Below, in pieces: positions 1 to 8,761 of a stretch of DNA of 37,322 nucleotides; within the stretch, counting starts at the first letter, position 1; each line of letters starts with the position of its first letter. The translations under genes and the position numbers were made by a program. This stretch comes from Clostridia bacterium (GTDB lineage Bacteria > Bacillota > Clostridia > Oscillospirales > CAG-272), in the NCBI GenBank assembly GCA_017472285.1, contig JAFUQQ010000032.1, positions 1 through 37,322 on the forward strand, given 5' to 3'. The notes below the pieces were generated by a model that saw only the letters and a list, made by a program, of their open reading frames with translations, was not told the origin of the DNA and searched no databases.

Positions 1-31
1 CACTTAACCTTTAATACCATTGTTTTTCAAA

Positions 32-51
32 AGACTACCTTCGGGTGGTCT
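32..51. terminator. Hairpin with UUCG/CGAA loop, possible terminator of plsY
   Basis: An 8-bp stem (AGACTACC / GGTGGTCT, one G-T pair) closes a TTCG tetraloop. On the minus strand it is followed by a TTTTG..AAAAA stretch, so it could end the plsY transcript. On the plus strand it is followed by GTTTTGTC, so it could also serve a gene to the left of the window. Confidence 0.5.
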
Positions 52-83
52 GTTTTGTCATGCCTTTTTGGGAATTTTATTTG

Positions 84-112
84 AGTGAAGTTTTTCTTCA
101 CTTTTTTTCTTT
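84..112 (+). terminator. Rho-independent terminator reading rightward
   Basis: The stem AGTGAAG / CTTCACT with a TTTTT loop is followed on the plus strand by TTTTTTCTTTTT, the classic terminator form for rightward transcription. The gene it would terminate must lie left of the window. It may also hinder antisense transcription into plsY. Confidence 0.6.
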
Positions 113-147
113 TTCCTATTGACTTTTTTATAGTTGGCTCCTAAAAA

Positions 148-858
148 TTAAGAATTTTTCTTTTTAAACGAAATCTTGGATTCCTGACCTTGCCAGAGGC
201 GGACGATATTCTTTCTGTGAAGAACAACGACGAGCACCGCCATCAGCGTTGCCGCAATGATACCGGCAGGAGGTGTACCCGCAGCGGTACCGTCCTCAAG
301 CGTGATCGAAATAAACGGAATGAAATTGATAAGAAGCGGAAAGAGTGATGCACAGATCACCGAACCGAGGGAAACGTAACGGGAAATATAAACGATCAAC
401 ACGAAAGAAAGGATCAGCAGCACCCAGACGGGAGGATTCAAAACGAGTGCCGCACCCGCAAAGGTCGCAACACATTTACCGCCCTTGAAGCCGTAATAGA
501 TCGGGAATGCATGACCGAGCATACAGCAAAGCGCAGAAATATAAGCAAAACCCGTATAATAGGGCATCACAATCAGACCGAGCAACGTGGAAAGCACACC
601 TTTCATCACGTCGCAGAAAAGCGTCAGAAGCGCCGTTTTCAGCCCGTATGTGCGAAGCATATTCGTCGAGCCTGCATTACCGCTGCCATGTTCGCGCACG
701 TCATCATGATGAAGGACTTTGGAAAAAATAACGGCAAAATTGATACTGCCGAGAAGATACGGAATGACGGCACAAGCGACCATCGCGATGAAAAACATCG
801 GCGTGCCAAACTCATAACCCCATTTTCCGATAAGTCCTGTCGTTAAAAGTTCTCCCAT
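148..858 (-). CDS. plsY: Glycerol-3-phosphate acyltransferase PlsY
   Basis: This integral membrane enzyme transfers the acyl group from acyl-phosphate to glycerol-3-phosphate to make lysophosphatidate, the first step of phospholipid synthesis. It is 236 residues long, slightly above the usual ~200. The family signatures are visible: GSGNAGSTN at residues 58-66 (family GSGNxGxTN), GHAFPIYYGFKGGK at 115-128, and a late HRKN motif. Several hydrophobic segments fit the multi-spanning topology. A short hydrophilic N-terminal extension of about 20 residues precedes the first membrane segment. The ATG has a good AAGGAG site 7 bases upstream. It lies 17 bases downstream of der in the same direction, a common Clostridia arrangement, so the two are probably co-transcribed. 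Confidence 0.95.
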   Translation of the reverse strand: MGELLTTGLIGKWGYEFGTPMFFIAMVACAVIPYLLGSINFAVIFSKVLHHDDVREHGSGNAGSTNMLRTYGLKTALLTLFCDVMKGVLSTLLGLIVMPYYTGFAYISALCCMLGHAFPIYYGFKGGKCVATFAGAALVLNPPVWVLLILSFVLIVYISRYVSLGSVICASLFPLLINFIPFISITLEDGTAAGTPPAGIIAATLMAVLVVVLHRKNIVRLWQGQESKISFKKKNS

Positions 859-875
859 AATTAACTCCTTTGGAA

Positions 876-2201
876 TTATTCATCGCCTTTCTGGCGGATC
901 ACAAAGCGAATGGGTGTACCGTTGAAACCGAACACCTCGCGCATCTTATTTTCAAGATAACGCTGATAAGAGAAATGGAAAAGTTCTGCTTCGTTGCAGA
1001 AGATAACGAATGTCGGCGGACGTACACCAACTTCTGTCATATAATAAATTTTCAGACGTTTACCGCGATCTGTGGGAGGCGGAACTCTGGTGATCGCTTC
1101 GGAAAGAACGTCATTGAGCATACCTGTGGAAATACGCAAGGATGCCTGTTCATTGACGTAATTGATAAATTCAAAAAGTTTCGGCAAACGCTGACCGGTT
1201 TTTGCAGAAATGAAAAGAATGGGGGCATAGGGCATATACGCAAGAGAGGTACGAATCTTCTCCGTAAATTCCTTGACGGTATTGTTATCCTTTTCCACGA
1301 TATCCCATTTGTTGACAACGATGATCGTGGCTTTACCCGCTTCGTGCGCGATACCCGCGATCTTTTCATCCTGCTCGGTAATACCTTCCGTGGCATCGAT
1401 CAGAAGCAGACAAACGTCCGCTCTTTCCACAGCGGAATGTGCGCGCAAAACACTGAATTTTTCGATACGGTCAAGTACCTTGCTCTGTCTGCGGATACCC
1501 GCGGTATCGATAAAGGTATATTTTCCGTATTCATTTTCCACAAAGCTGTCGATCGCATCGCGTGTCGTACCCGCGATATTGGAAACGATCATGCGTTCTT
1601 CGCCGAGAACACGGTTGACAAGAGAGCTTTTACCCGCGTTCGGTTTACCGATCACGGCAACTTTGATGGAATCATCGGGTTCTTCTTCGGTTTCATCCGC
1701 GGGAGAAAGTTCAAGGATACGGTCAAGAAGATCACCCGTACCGGTACCGTGGAGAGAAGAAAGCGCGATGGGATCGCCGTCAAAGCCCAGCTCATAAAAT
1801 TCATAATATTCAAGCGGAAGCGCACCGACAGAGTCGATCTTATTGACGCAAACGATAACGGGTTTGCCGCTCTTGAGGAGCATAACACCGATATCACGGT
1901 CATCTGCAGTAAGTCCCGCATGGATATCACACATAAATACGATAACGTCAGCGGTTTCAATCGCGATCTCCGCCTGTGTCTTCATTTTTTCGAGGATCAG
2001 ATCGTCGGTCTTCGGTTCAATACCGCCCGTGTCGATCAGAACGATGGGTTTTCCGTTCCATTCGGTTTCATAATAAATACGGTCGCGTGTGACACCGGGA
2101 ACGTCTTCCACGATGGAAATACGTGTACCCGCGATCTTATTGAAAAGCGTACTTTTGCCGACGTTCGGTCTGCCGACAATCGCCGCAACTGTCTTTGCCA
2201 T
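876..2201 (-). CDS. der: Ribosome biogenesis GTPase Der (EngA)
   Basis: Der has two tandem GTPase domains and a KH-like C-terminal domain, and acts in assembly of the 50S ribosomal subunit. From the chosen start the protein has 441 residues, normal for the family. Domain 1 shows GRPNVGKS at 10-17, DTGGIE at 58-62 and NKID at 120-123. Domain 2 shows GKPNAGKS at 185-192, DTAGIR at 232-237 and NKWD at 297-300. The reading frame is open a further 33 codons upstream, but the ATG at 2201 has a GGAGGG site directly before it and starts with the family MAKTVAAIVGRPNVGKS, so that start is preferred. It is followed closely by plsY. Confidence 0.97.
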   Translation of the reverse strand: MAKTVAAIVGRPNVGKSTLFNKIAGTRISIVEDVPGVTRDRIYYETEWNGKPIVLIDTGGIEPKTDDLILEKMKTQAEIAIETADVIVFMCDIHAGLTADDRDIGVMLLKSGKPVIVCVNKIDSVGALPLEYYEFYELGFDGDPIALSSLHGTGTGDLLDRILELSPADETEEEPDDSIKVAVIGKPNAGKSSLVNRVLGEERMIVSNIAGTTRDAIDSFVENEYGKYTFIDTAGIRRQSKVLDRIEKFSVLRAHSAVERADVCLLLIDATEGITEQDEKIAGIAHEAGKATIIVVNKWDIVEKDNNTVKEFTEKIRTSLAYMPYAPILFISAKTGQRLPKLFEFINYVNEQASLRISTGMLNDVLSEAITRVPPPTDRGKRLKIYYMTEVGVRPPTFVIFCNEAELFHFSYQRYLENKMREVFGFNGTPIRFVIRQKGDE

Positions 2202-2321
2202 GGAAATACCCTCCTTTATTTTTATATTATTTCTGCAATATTTTATCTCAAAATTAACATTCTGAAAGGCTCGCCCTTTGGGAGAGGCTTTAGGAATCAT
2301 TTCCTTTTTATCAAGTTTCCG

Positions 2322-3632
2322 TCAGATTCCGCAAAGCTTATCAAAAAATTCATAGCCGTCCGAAACGCAAGGCACGATCTCCACGGAAAGCGATTCGGAA
2401 AGTTCATCGATACTCATGCCGCAAAGGAAAATATCTCCGTCATGGCGAAGCGTATTCGATGAGATATAAAGCGTTTCTCCGAGCGGTTTACCCGAAAGCT
2501 GTTCGAGGAGGTCCTTACCCGTCAGAAGTCCCGCAACGGTGATATTTTCACCGAAATATTTATTTTCGATCTCATAGATATGGATCGTTACGTTTGGATA
2601 TTTTTCGCGGAATTTTTCCGCAAGTTCTGTCAAAAACGGATATGCCGCTTTGCCCGTCGCGATGGAAATCTCTCTTTCGAGCGTCTCATCGGCTTCGGCA
2701 TCCGCAAACGCATCCTCAAATTCTTCTTTCATCGAAGCGATCATGCCGACACCGTCTTCGATGGCATGGAAACCTTCATAATATTCCGCATCGGGAATCG
2801 GAAGTCCTGCTTCCAGATAAAATTCATCACCAACGTAAAAGATACGGCTGCCGTAGTATTTCAGACAGCTTTCCGCAAACACTTCCACCTGATGAATGAC
2901 ATCTTTTGCTTCTTCCGCTGTAAACGGTTCAAGTGGATACAGTTTCTTTTCCGAACGGAATTTCGTCATGCCCGCGGGAACGATGGATACGTTTGTGACA
3001 GCAGGATGCATACAAGCCAGATCGTGCATCGTGCGTTCCAGCTCCTTGCCGTCATTGATGCCTTTGCAAAGCACGATCTGACAATTCATTTCCGTACCCG
3101 CATCGGCAAAGCGTTTCATATAACCCAGCGAACTTGCGGCTTTGGGATTTTTAAGCATAAAGACACGCAGTTCGGGGCTTGTCGTATGCACGGAAATATT
3201 GATGGGGGACATCTTCATCTTGATGATACGGGAAACATCATCATCCGTAAGATTGGTCATCGTGATATAATTGCCTTGTAAAAAAGAAAGGCGGCTGTCG
3301 TCGTCTTTGAAATAAAGTGTATCACGCATTCCTCTCGGCAATTGATCGATAAAGCAAAAAATACATTTATTGCGGCAGGAATGTTTTTTATCCATCAGAA
3401 AAGTTTCAAATTCAAGTCCGATATCGTCGTATTCGTCCTTTTTCTTCATTTGCACGGTATATTCTTCCCCGGCTCTGCCAAGTGTCAGCACGAGCTTCTT
3501 TTCGCAAAGATAATAGCGGTAATCGAGAATATCCGTGATCGCGTTCCCGTTGACAGCGATGAGATGATCGCCCACGCGGATCCCCTGTCTTTCGGAAAGC
3601 GAGCCTTTCAGCACGCCCGTGATCTCTACCAT
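2322..3632 (-). CDS. DUF512 protein: PDZ plus radical-SAM-like FeS protein
   Basis: The protein has 436 residues. The N-terminal ~60 residues form a PDZ-like module (GSLSERQGIRVGDHLIAVNG). A CxxxCxxC motif follows at C86, C90 and C93, typical of a radical-SAM iron-sulfur cluster, and then a DUF512 C-terminal region. The family is widespread in Firmicutes and cyanobacteria, often annotated as a putative FeS oxidoreductase, and its reaction is not established. The start at 3632 is chosen because AAAGGAGTG lies just upstream; the frame is open nine codons further. It sits directly upstream of der, a frequent linkage in Clostridia, so it is likely in the same operon. I am sure of the family and unsure of the function. 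Confidence 0.9.
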   Translation of the reverse strand: MVEITGVLKGSLSERQGIRVGDHLIAVNGNAITDILDYRYYLCEKKLVLTLGRAGEEYTVQMKKKDEYDDIGLEFETFLMDKKHSCRNKCIFCFIDQLPRGMRDTLYFKDDDSRLSFLQGNYITMTNLTDDDVSRIIKMKMSPINISVHTTSPELRVFMLKNPKAASSLGYMKRFADAGTEMNCQIVLCKGINDGKELERTMHDLACMHPAVTNVSIVPAGMTKFRSEKKLYPLEPFTAEEAKDVIHQVEVFAESCLKYYGSRIFYVGDEFYLEAGLPIPDAEYYEGFHAIEDGVGMIASMKEEFEDAFADAEADETLEREISIATGKAAYPFLTELAEKFREKYPNVTIHIYEIENKYFGENITVAGLLTGKDLLEQLSGKPLGETLYISSNTLRHDGDIFLCGMSIDELSESLSVEIVPCVSDGYEFFDKLCGI

Positions 3633-3782
3633 AATATAACACTCCTTTCGCCGCGACATACAGTCGCTTTTTTATTATAAAAAATCGCTCAAATAAAGCC
3701 TCGCCGTTTCGCATCGTTGGGATATCAACAAAATATAGGATAGGCGAGAATTTTCGGGTGGGGCGTTGCCCACAAAGAAAAT

Positions 3783-3811
3783 CGGCAGGTATGCGATGCG
3801 CATACCTGCCG
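3783..3811 (-). terminator. Rho-independent terminator of yceD-rpmF
   Basis: A perfect 13-bp inverted repeat (CGGCAGGTATGCG / CGCATACCTGCCG) with a 3-base loop is followed on the minus strand by ATTTTCTTTG. It lies 25 bases after the rpmF stop codon, the expected place for the end of that operon. Confidence 0.8.
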
Positions 3812-3835
3812 CTGATTGCAACCAATGCTGCAAAA

Positions 3836-4018
3836 TTACGCGTCCTGTTTTACAATTTCCTTGCCGTTATATGTTCCGCAAGCCTTGCAAACTCTGTGTG
3901 AAAGATTGTATTCACCGCATTTGGGGCATTTAGTCATGCCGGGAAGGTCAAGTTTCCAAACGTTGGAGCGTCTTTTGTCGCGTCTTGCCTTCGATACTTT
4001 TCTCTTCGGTACTGCCAT
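3836..4018 (-). CDS. rpmF: 50S ribosomal protein L32
   Basis: This 60-residue ribosomal protein begins [18 protein letters not shown], the standard L32 N terminus. It carries four cysteines (C31, C34, C44, C47) that form a zinc ribbon, so this is the zinc-binding version of L32 rather than the cysteine-free paralogue. The start has a strong GGAGGTG site. It lies 57 bases downstream of yceD in the same direction, the conserved yceD-rpmF pair, and is followed by a clear terminator. Confidence 0.98.
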   Translation of the reverse strand: MAVPKRKVSKARRDKRRSNVWKLDLPGMTKCPKCGEYNLSHRVCKACGTYNGKEIVKQDA

Positions 4019-4075
4019 GTTACCACACCTCCATTACATAAATTCGGCCATTGCCGGTATTGGTAATTTCATTCG

Positions 4076-4585
4076 CTATTTCAATAGTGTTTTCAGGATA
4101 GCCAATCGGGGATCCACTTCTTTTTTCTCGCAACTGCAATCGCCTTCATTGAGGTTCTTTCCGCATTTGGGGCAAAGACCAAGGCAATCTTCCTTGCAAA
4201 GTGTTTTCGACGGCATTTCGAGCATGATCTCCTCCTCCACGGGAGCAAGAAGGTCAAGCTTTTTGTCTTCGATGATAATGTAATCGTCGTTTTCGGACGA
4301 AACTTCTTCGCTCGAAGCAATATCCTTTTCAAACGAAATCTCAAGCTCGCTGCAAACGGGTTCAATACATCTTGCGCACACGGTACGGTATGAAACTCTC
4401 ACGTCCGCGGAGAGAATCATATAACCCGCCATGTTTTTGACGTAACCCGAAACGGTTATAGGCTCTGCAAAGTCCACATCCGAATAAACAGTTGCGAGAA
4501 GGCTGTCCTCGCTCGGTGTGAAGGAAAACTCAAAATCAATTTGCTGGGAAGCGCCCGAAAGGATCGGCAACATATCCAATATCAT
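4076..4585 (-). CDS. yceD: YceD family protein (DUF177), rRNA accumulation factor
   Basis: The protein has 169 residues and belongs to the YceD/DUF177 family, known for an effect on 23S rRNA accumulation and for genetic linkage to rpmF. It shows CARCIEPVC in the middle and a C-terminal cysteine cluster (CKEDCLGLCPKCG ... CSC) that probably binds zinc. The acidic stretch between them is typical. GGAGGTC sits directly upstream of the ATG and a consensus promoter lies about 50 bases upstream. rpmF follows at once. Confidence 0.92.
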   Translation of the reverse strand: MILDMLPILSGASQQIDFEFSFTPSEDSLLATVYSDVDFAEPITVSGYVKNMAGYMILSADVRVSYRTVCARCIEPVCSELEISFEKDIASSEEVSSENDDYIIIEDKKLDLLAPVEEEIMLEMPSKTLCKEDCLGLCPKCGKNLNEGDCSCEKKEVDPRLAILKTLLK

Positions 4586-4635
4586 ATTTTGACCTCCTAC
4601 ATGGCTCTACATAATACCAAAATACAGCATATAAT

Positions 4636-4664
4636 ATTATACATGGTCAGCGGAATTTTGTCAA
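4636..4664 (-). promoter_or_regulatory. Consensus sigma-A promoter of yceD-rpmF
   Basis: On the minus strand TTGACA (4664-4659) and TATAAT (4641-4636) are separated by exactly 17 bases. Both hexamers match consensus perfectly, as expected for a ribosomal protein operon. Confidence 0.9.
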
Positions 4665-4680
4665 GACTTTTTCTCATTTT

Positions 4681-6048
4681 TTACAGAGTCAAAGCCTGAT
4701 TTTCCGGGATTTTTCGGATTTTTATAACCAAAATGGAATTTTCTTTCAAATATCTGCCCAAAGAAAGCGTATCAGGTATACCTTTTTCCTTTCCGACGGG
4801 TTCAAAATGATGTCTGTCATCGGTCAGAAGATATTCGGCGGTATACAAAGCATCCGCATCCAGACCTTTCACCTCGAAATGATAATTCGTCCATGCGCCG
4901 CGGTATTGCGAAACGGCAATACAAGCGTAATCGCGATCTCCCGATGCCATCACGTAAACGCCATCGCTATCTCCCGAAACGGAAACTTCCGTCTTGCCTT
5001 CGCGGAGTGCGTCGTAAGCATAAAACGCGCCGAACTGCTTCTGCGGCACACCGTAGATATTGAACATCGTGCAATACATCGAGAGCGCGTCCGCGCGGTG
5101 CATCGTTGCCATTCTGACTTCGCTTTGCTGGAAAGTCATCATCTGCGCCAAACTATACGCCGCGCCGACCTCGGAGCTTGCGGTCGTGAACATCTCCTCA
5201 AAGACGTATTCGCCGCCTTCAAGTTCAAATTCCGACCAGATACCCGAGCGGAGCCAGAAATAATTCCATTCCGTGCAAACTTGGAACGTATCGTGATAAC
5301 CGTATTCATCAAGAAGCGAACGAATCTTTGCGATATATTGTCTTGTGCGTTCGGGTCTATCCACATAGCAATGCCACGGGCAGAAATCAATCGGCACTTG
5401 ATTTTTTTGCAAAATAGAGAAAACGGTGCGGAAAAAGGCTTCTCTTTCGGGAGTCAGGATATTACAGCTCGGATACGAACCGATATAGCGGTCGGGAAAA
5501 CATCTTTTCAGATGCGTTGCCACAACGGAGAGAAATTCACCGAATTCTTCCGCCGTGCCCGTCCATTGACCGTCCATTTCTCTGTTTTTTGCGCAGGTAT
5601 CGGGCTCATTCCATATCTCAAAATACTTGATATCGTAATGATGGCCGTCTGCCCAGCCCTCGTTATAGTGACGGATGATATGCTCACAAATGCGCGCCCA
5701 TTTCGCAAAGTCTTTGGGAGGATCGTTATAAAAACGGAAATCGCCCTGTTCCATACTTGAGCCGAGGCGGTAGATGATATCCGTTCCGCATTCTTTGATC
5801 TTTTCGATATAATAATCGGAAAGCGTGAAATCATAGTTTCGGGGATCGTTTTCATCCGCATCGAAATCACGGAAAATGCTCGGCACGTCGCAACAAGCAT
5901 GAAAATGCGTTCTCATGTCGTGCAGACGGGAAAAAGGGATGTGTGCCTTCTTAAAATATTTCGCCGTCATTTTGGAAGGGCCGTTGCAAACGCCGTTGAC
6001 AGGCTTGATGTCACCCAATTTTTCGGTAAGGTCGATGGTGTATTTCAT
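4681..6048 (-). CDS. Clan GH-A glycoside hydrolase, GH39-like (beta-xylosidase type)
   Basis: This 455-residue protein has no signal peptide, so it is likely cytoplasmic and acts on imported oligosaccharides or glycosides. The motif KYFEIWNEPD supplies the general acid/base (E148, the N-E-P pattern of clan GH-A). FQVCTEWNYF supplies a likely nucleophile (E260). The catalytic barrel covers about residues 1-360 and a beta-rich C-terminal domain covers about 370-455. The overall pattern resembles GH39 beta-xylosidases, but the exact family and substrate cannot be fixed by eye. The ATG at 6048 has a GGAGAG site; the frame is open 39 codons further upstream but without a good start. It is a single gene facing divergently from the nucleoside phosphorylase, with no sugar transporter beside it. 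Confidence 0.82.
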   Translation of the reverse strand: MKYTIDLTEKLGDIKPVNGVCNGPSKMTAKYFKKAHIPFSRLHDMRTHFHACCDVPSIFRDFDADENDPRNYDFTLSDYYIEKIKECGTDIIYRLGSSMEQGDFRFYNDPPKDFAKWARICEHIIRHYNEGWADGHHYDIKYFEIWNEPDTCAKNREMDGQWTGTAEEFGEFLSVVATHLKRCFPDRYIGSYPSCNILTPEREAFFRTVFSILQKNQVPIDFCPWHCYVDRPERTRQYIAKIRSLLDEYGYHDTFQVCTEWNYFWLRSGIWSEFELEGGEYVFEEMFTTASSEVGAAYSLAQMMTFQQSEVRMATMHRADALSMYCTMFNIYGVPQKQFGAFYAYDALREGKTEVSVSGDSDGVYVMASGDRDYACIAVSQYRGAWTNYHFEVKGLDADALYTAEYLLTDDRHHFEPVGKEKGIPDTLSLGRYLKENSILVIKIRKIPENQALTL

Positions 6049-6112
6049 GATTCTCTCCTTGGATATATTTCTGTTGTCGTTTTTCGCAAGTTCCGCTATA
6101 CTTCGTAGGGGA

Positions 6113-6232
6113 GGGGCTTGCTCCTCCCGTCTGAAAACAGCATAATTCTTTTGTATCAGATTCAATAAATATTATAAATTTATCAAAAGTATTTCACCGG
6201 AAGTTATATATTTTTCGGGAGGAGCAAGCCCC
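6113..6232. repeat. 17-bp inverted repeat flanking the GH39-like gene's upstream region
   Basis: GGGGCTTGCTCCTCCCG at 6113-6129 has a perfect inverted copy, CGGGAGGAGCAAGCCCC, at 6216-6232, with 86 AT-rich bases between. It lies in the 352-base gap between the divergent glycosidase and nucleoside phosphorylase genes and directly abuts the MITE-like element. The arms could be two copies of a dispersed intergenic repeat in opposite orientation. Confidence 0.75.
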
Positions 6233-6233
6233 C

Positions 6234-6374
6234 AATGTCATTAAGATAAGGCATTCGCCCGTGTCATCCTCGAGGCGTAGGCTTACGAGATTCTTCGTAT
6301 ATACTCAAGAATGACACCGTAAGCCTACGCCGAAGGATCTCGGGCGTAACACTTTTCCTTAACTAAATGACATT
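6234..6374. repeat. MITE-like palindromic element (~141 bp)
   Basis: The element starts AATGTCATT and ends AATGACATT. Its ends form an imperfect terminal inverted repeat, with CGCCCG and CGGGCG further in. An internal perfect 13-bp inverted repeat, GCGTAGGCTTACG / CGTAAGCCTACGC, is included. It carries no open frame of note and sits between two divergent genes. This form fits a small non-autonomous element or REP-like palindrome; no transposase is in the window. Confidence 0.6.
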
Positions 6375-6400
6375 GGATGAATTATATGAAATTTTAAATC

Positions 6401-7171
6401 ATGAGCATCATAAAACATGAGATTCCCATTTTGGAATTTGATACCGAAAAAACGGCGGTGCTCAATCCGACGCATGAAAAATTGCATTTAAAACTGCCCG
6501 AAAAATGCGTGTTTGCCTTTCTTGGCGATTATATCGAAACCTATGCAAAGAAGACAAACGCTTGCCAAGTATCACATTTTGTCAGCAACACCAAACGCTT
6601 CCCCATTTATATCACCGAATATCAAGGAGAGGAGATCGTGCTTTGCCAAGCCCCTGTCGGTGCGGCGCCTTCGGCACAAATTCTCGATTGGCTCATCGGT
6701 TATGGTGTGCGTAAGATCATCTCCGCAGGTACTTGCGGCGCATTGGAAGCCATTCCCGAAAGCACCTTTCTCGTGCCAAGCAAAGCCTTGCGCGATGAAG
6801 GAACTTCTTATCATTACGCACCGCCCTCGCGTTATATGGAAACCAATGAAAAAGCAACACGAGCCATTGAAAAAACGATCTCGGAGCACGGCATGAAATA
6901 TCGGGAGGTCATCACTTGGTCGACCGATGGATTTTACCGCGAAACCAAAGAAAAAGTCGCTTACCGTAAAAGTGAAGGCTGTGCCGTCGTGGAAATGGAA
7001 TGTGCAGCACTTTCCGCTTGCGCCGCATTCCGAGGTGCTGATTTCGGTATGATCCTTTATACCGCAGACAGCCTTGCAGACGTTGACCGCTACGACGAAC
7101 GCAATTGGGGCGGTGATGCTTACGAATATGCATTGACACTCTGCTTGGATTCGGTAGTCAAATTATTATAA
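6401..7171 (+). CDS. Nucleoside phosphorylase (PNP/UDP family)
   Basis: The enzyme splits nucleosides with phosphate into base and ribose-1-phosphate for salvage. The 256-residue protein shows the family features: a glycine-rich segment (IISAGTCGAL at 107-115) and VVEMECAAL near 196-204, whose Met-Glu residues bind the ribose. It matches the uridine/purine nucleoside phosphorylase family; substrate preference cannot be told from sequence alone. The start at 6401 has no clear ribosome binding site and lies just after the MITE-like element, which may have replaced the native leader. It is the first of four closely spaced plus-strand genes. Confidence 0.85.
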   Translation: MSIIKHEIPILEFDTEKTAVLNPTHEKLHLKLPEKCVFAFLGDYIETYAKKTNACQVSHFVSNTKRFPIYITEYQGEEIVLCQAPVGAAPSAQILDWLIGYGVRKIISAGTCGALEAIPESTFLVPSKALRDEGTSYHYAPPSRYMETNEKATRAIEKTISEHGMKYREVITWSTDGFYRETKEKVAYRKSEGCAVVEMECAALSACAAFRGADFGMILYTADSLADVDRYDERNWGGDAYEYALTLCLDSVVKLL

Positions 7172-7175
7172 AACT

Positions 7176-7628
7176 ATGAACTATATATTCAGAACAGCCA
7201 CCGAAAAAGATCAAGCAAACATCAAAAAACTCTTTATCGAAATGCTGCAAACCATCTATCATACTGAAACCGTACAGGGATATGCCGAGGGAGATTTAGA
7301 AAGCTTTTTTCATTCTCCCGATCACAAAATCTATATTGCGGAATATGAAGGGCTTGTCATCGCTTACCTTTCAATCGAGCATCATCACGAGCCATCAGAA
7401 TATTTATATTTGGATGATCTGTGTGTAACAAAACGCCATCGAAATTCAGGAATTGGTACACATTTGATTCAAACCGCCGAAGAATATGCTAAACATATCG
7501 GAATTCCAGCCGTTGTGTTACACTTTGAGAAATGTAATTTATTGGCTTATAAACTATATGAACGATTGGGCTACCGCATTTATAGAGATGAACAACACCG
7601 ATACAGTATGGTCAAATATATAAAATAA
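7176..7628 (+). CDS. GNAT family N-acetyltransferase
   Basis: This 150-residue protein has the GNAT fold pattern. The acetyl-CoA binding motif A appears as LCVTKRHRNSGIGTHLIQ (R/Q-x-x-G-x-G/A form), followed by EKCNLLAYKLYERLGYR near the C terminus. The substrate is unknown. It starts four bases after the nucleoside phosphorylase stop, so it is probably translated from the same message. The ribosome binding site is weak, which supports coupling. Confidence 0.85.
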   Translation: MNYIFRTATEKDQANIKKLFIEMLQTIYHTETVQGYAEGDLESFFHSPDHKIYIAEYEGLVIAYLSIEHHHEPSEYLYLDDLCVTKRHRNSGIGTHLIQTAEEYAKHIGIPAVVLHFEKCNLLAYKLYERLGYRIYRDEQHRYSMVKYIK

Positions 7629-7644
7629 TAAGGTCTAAACATCT

Positions 7645-8172
7645 ATGGAACAATTTATTTTAATGAAACCAACCATTGTATACGCAGATCAAATCGCTGA
7701 ATATCGCAGAGAATTTTTGGATGCAGGCAGTTCTATGGACGGAACCGTACCACTCCGCACTACTGAAAATCCCGAAGAATATATTCGGATATGCGCAGAT
7801 TATGAAAACCCTGCCAAAGTTCCCGCTCATTTAGTCCCTGCAACACAATTCCTTTTCATACGAAAAAGCGATAACAGATTGCTTGGAATGATACAAATAC
7901 GACATTATTTCAATGAATATTTGGAAAAGTTCGGCGGTCATATCGGATATTCCATAAGACCGAGCGAACGAAAAAAAGGATATGCAAAAGAAATGCTGAA
8001 AATGGCTCTGCCTTTTTGCAAAGAATTAGGAATCAATCGGGTACTGATAAGCTGCATCGACGGCAATATCGGAAGCGAAAAAACAATTCTTGCAAACGGC
8101 GGTATTTATGAATCTACGGTACAAGAGCCACATGGAAATAAAAATTTAAAAAGATTCTGGATTCATTTATAA
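7645..8172 (+). CDS. GNAT family acetyltransferase (COG3981-like)
   Basis: The protein has 175 residues. Its N-terminal part (MKPTIVYADQIAEYRREFLDAG) and the sequence HIGYSIRPSERKKGYAKEMLKMAL, which contains the acetyl-CoA loop, match a group of predicted acetyltransferases in Firmicutes. The substrate is unknown. It is separated from the preceding GNAT gene by 16 bases and from the nitroreductase by 15, so it belongs to the same transcription unit. Its AT-rich codon use matches the preceding GNAT gene and differs from the nucleoside phosphorylase, which hints that the two acetyltransferases were acquired together. Confidence 0.85.
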   Translation: MEQFILMKPTIVYADQIAEYRREFLDAGSSMDGTVPLRTTENPEEYIRICADYENPAKVPAHLVPATQFLFIRKSDNRLLGMIQIRHYFNEYLEKFGGHIGYSIRPSERKKGYAKEMLKMALPFCKELGINRVLISCIDGNIGSEKTILANGGIYESTVQEPHGNKNLKRFWIHL

Positions 8173-8187
8173 ATAAGGAGAACAAAA

Positions 8188-8703
8188 ATGAATTTTCTTG
8201 AACTTGCAAAAGCACGTTTTTCCGTTCGTTCCTTCAAAAAGGATGCGATTGAAACGGAAAAATTAAATGCGATTTTGGAAGCGGGACGTGTTGCGCCCTC
8301 CGCTTGTAATAAACAACCTCAAAAAATCTACGTGATTCAAAGCGAAGAAAACCGTGCAAAGCTCGCATCCGTTTGCCGTTTCACCTTTGATGCCCCTGTC
8401 ATTTTGGCGGTTTGTTATGATAATGACCGCACTTGGAAAAACGATCTGATGCCGGGTTATCAATCGGGTGAAACCGATGCGGCAATCGTTTGCACCCATA
8501 TGATGCTCGAAGCATGGGAACTTGGTATCGGCTCCTGTTGGGTCGGCTGGTTCAATGCCGACGAGATCAAAACCACCCTCGGACTTCCCGAAAACGTAAC
8601 CCTTTCCGCCTTGCTTCCCATCGGTTATCCCGCAGAAGATGCAAACCCGACAAAATTGCATACAAAAATCCGCGATTTTGAGGATACGGTTACGGTTATG
8701 TAA
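8188..8703 (+). CDS. Nitroreductase family protein (FMN-dependent)
   Basis: This 171-residue protein begins NFLELAKARFSVRSFK, the standard nitroreductase start whose R-S-x-R residues contact FMN. It continues with ILEAGRVAPSACNKQP and a GIGSCWVGWF segment that lines the flavin pocket. Such enzymes are usually dimeric NAD(P)H:FMN oxidoreductases; the physiological acceptor is unknown. It is of the short type. A strong AAGGAG site precedes the ATG. It ends the plus-strand run and is followed by a bidirectional terminator. Confidence 0.92.
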   Translation: MNFLELAKARFSVRSFKKDAIETEKLNAILEAGRVAPSACNKQPQKIYVIQSEENRAKLASVCRFTFDAPVILAVCYDNDRTWKNDLMPGYQSGETDAAIVCTHMMLEAWELGIGSCWVGWFNADEIKTTLGLPENVTLSALLPIGYPAEDANPTKLHTKIRDFEDTVTVM

Positions 8704-8712
8704 TATAAAAAT

Positions 8713-8750
8713 GGCATTACAAATTTCAAACTTGTAATGCCATTTTTATT
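8713..8750. terminator. Bidirectional terminator between convergent genes
   Basis: The 10-bp stem GGCATTACAA / TTGTAATGCC is flanked by A5 on the left and T5 on the right. It can therefore end both the nitroreductase transcript (plus) and the XRE transcript (minus). Confidence 0.85.
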
Positions 8751-8761
8751 TCTATTATCAT

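Noticed and set aside
870..2462. Long plus-strand open frame (530 codons) opposite der and DUF512
   Set aside because: It is antisense to two well-recognised genes, has no ribosome binding site and no family resemblance; it arises from codon bias of the real genes.
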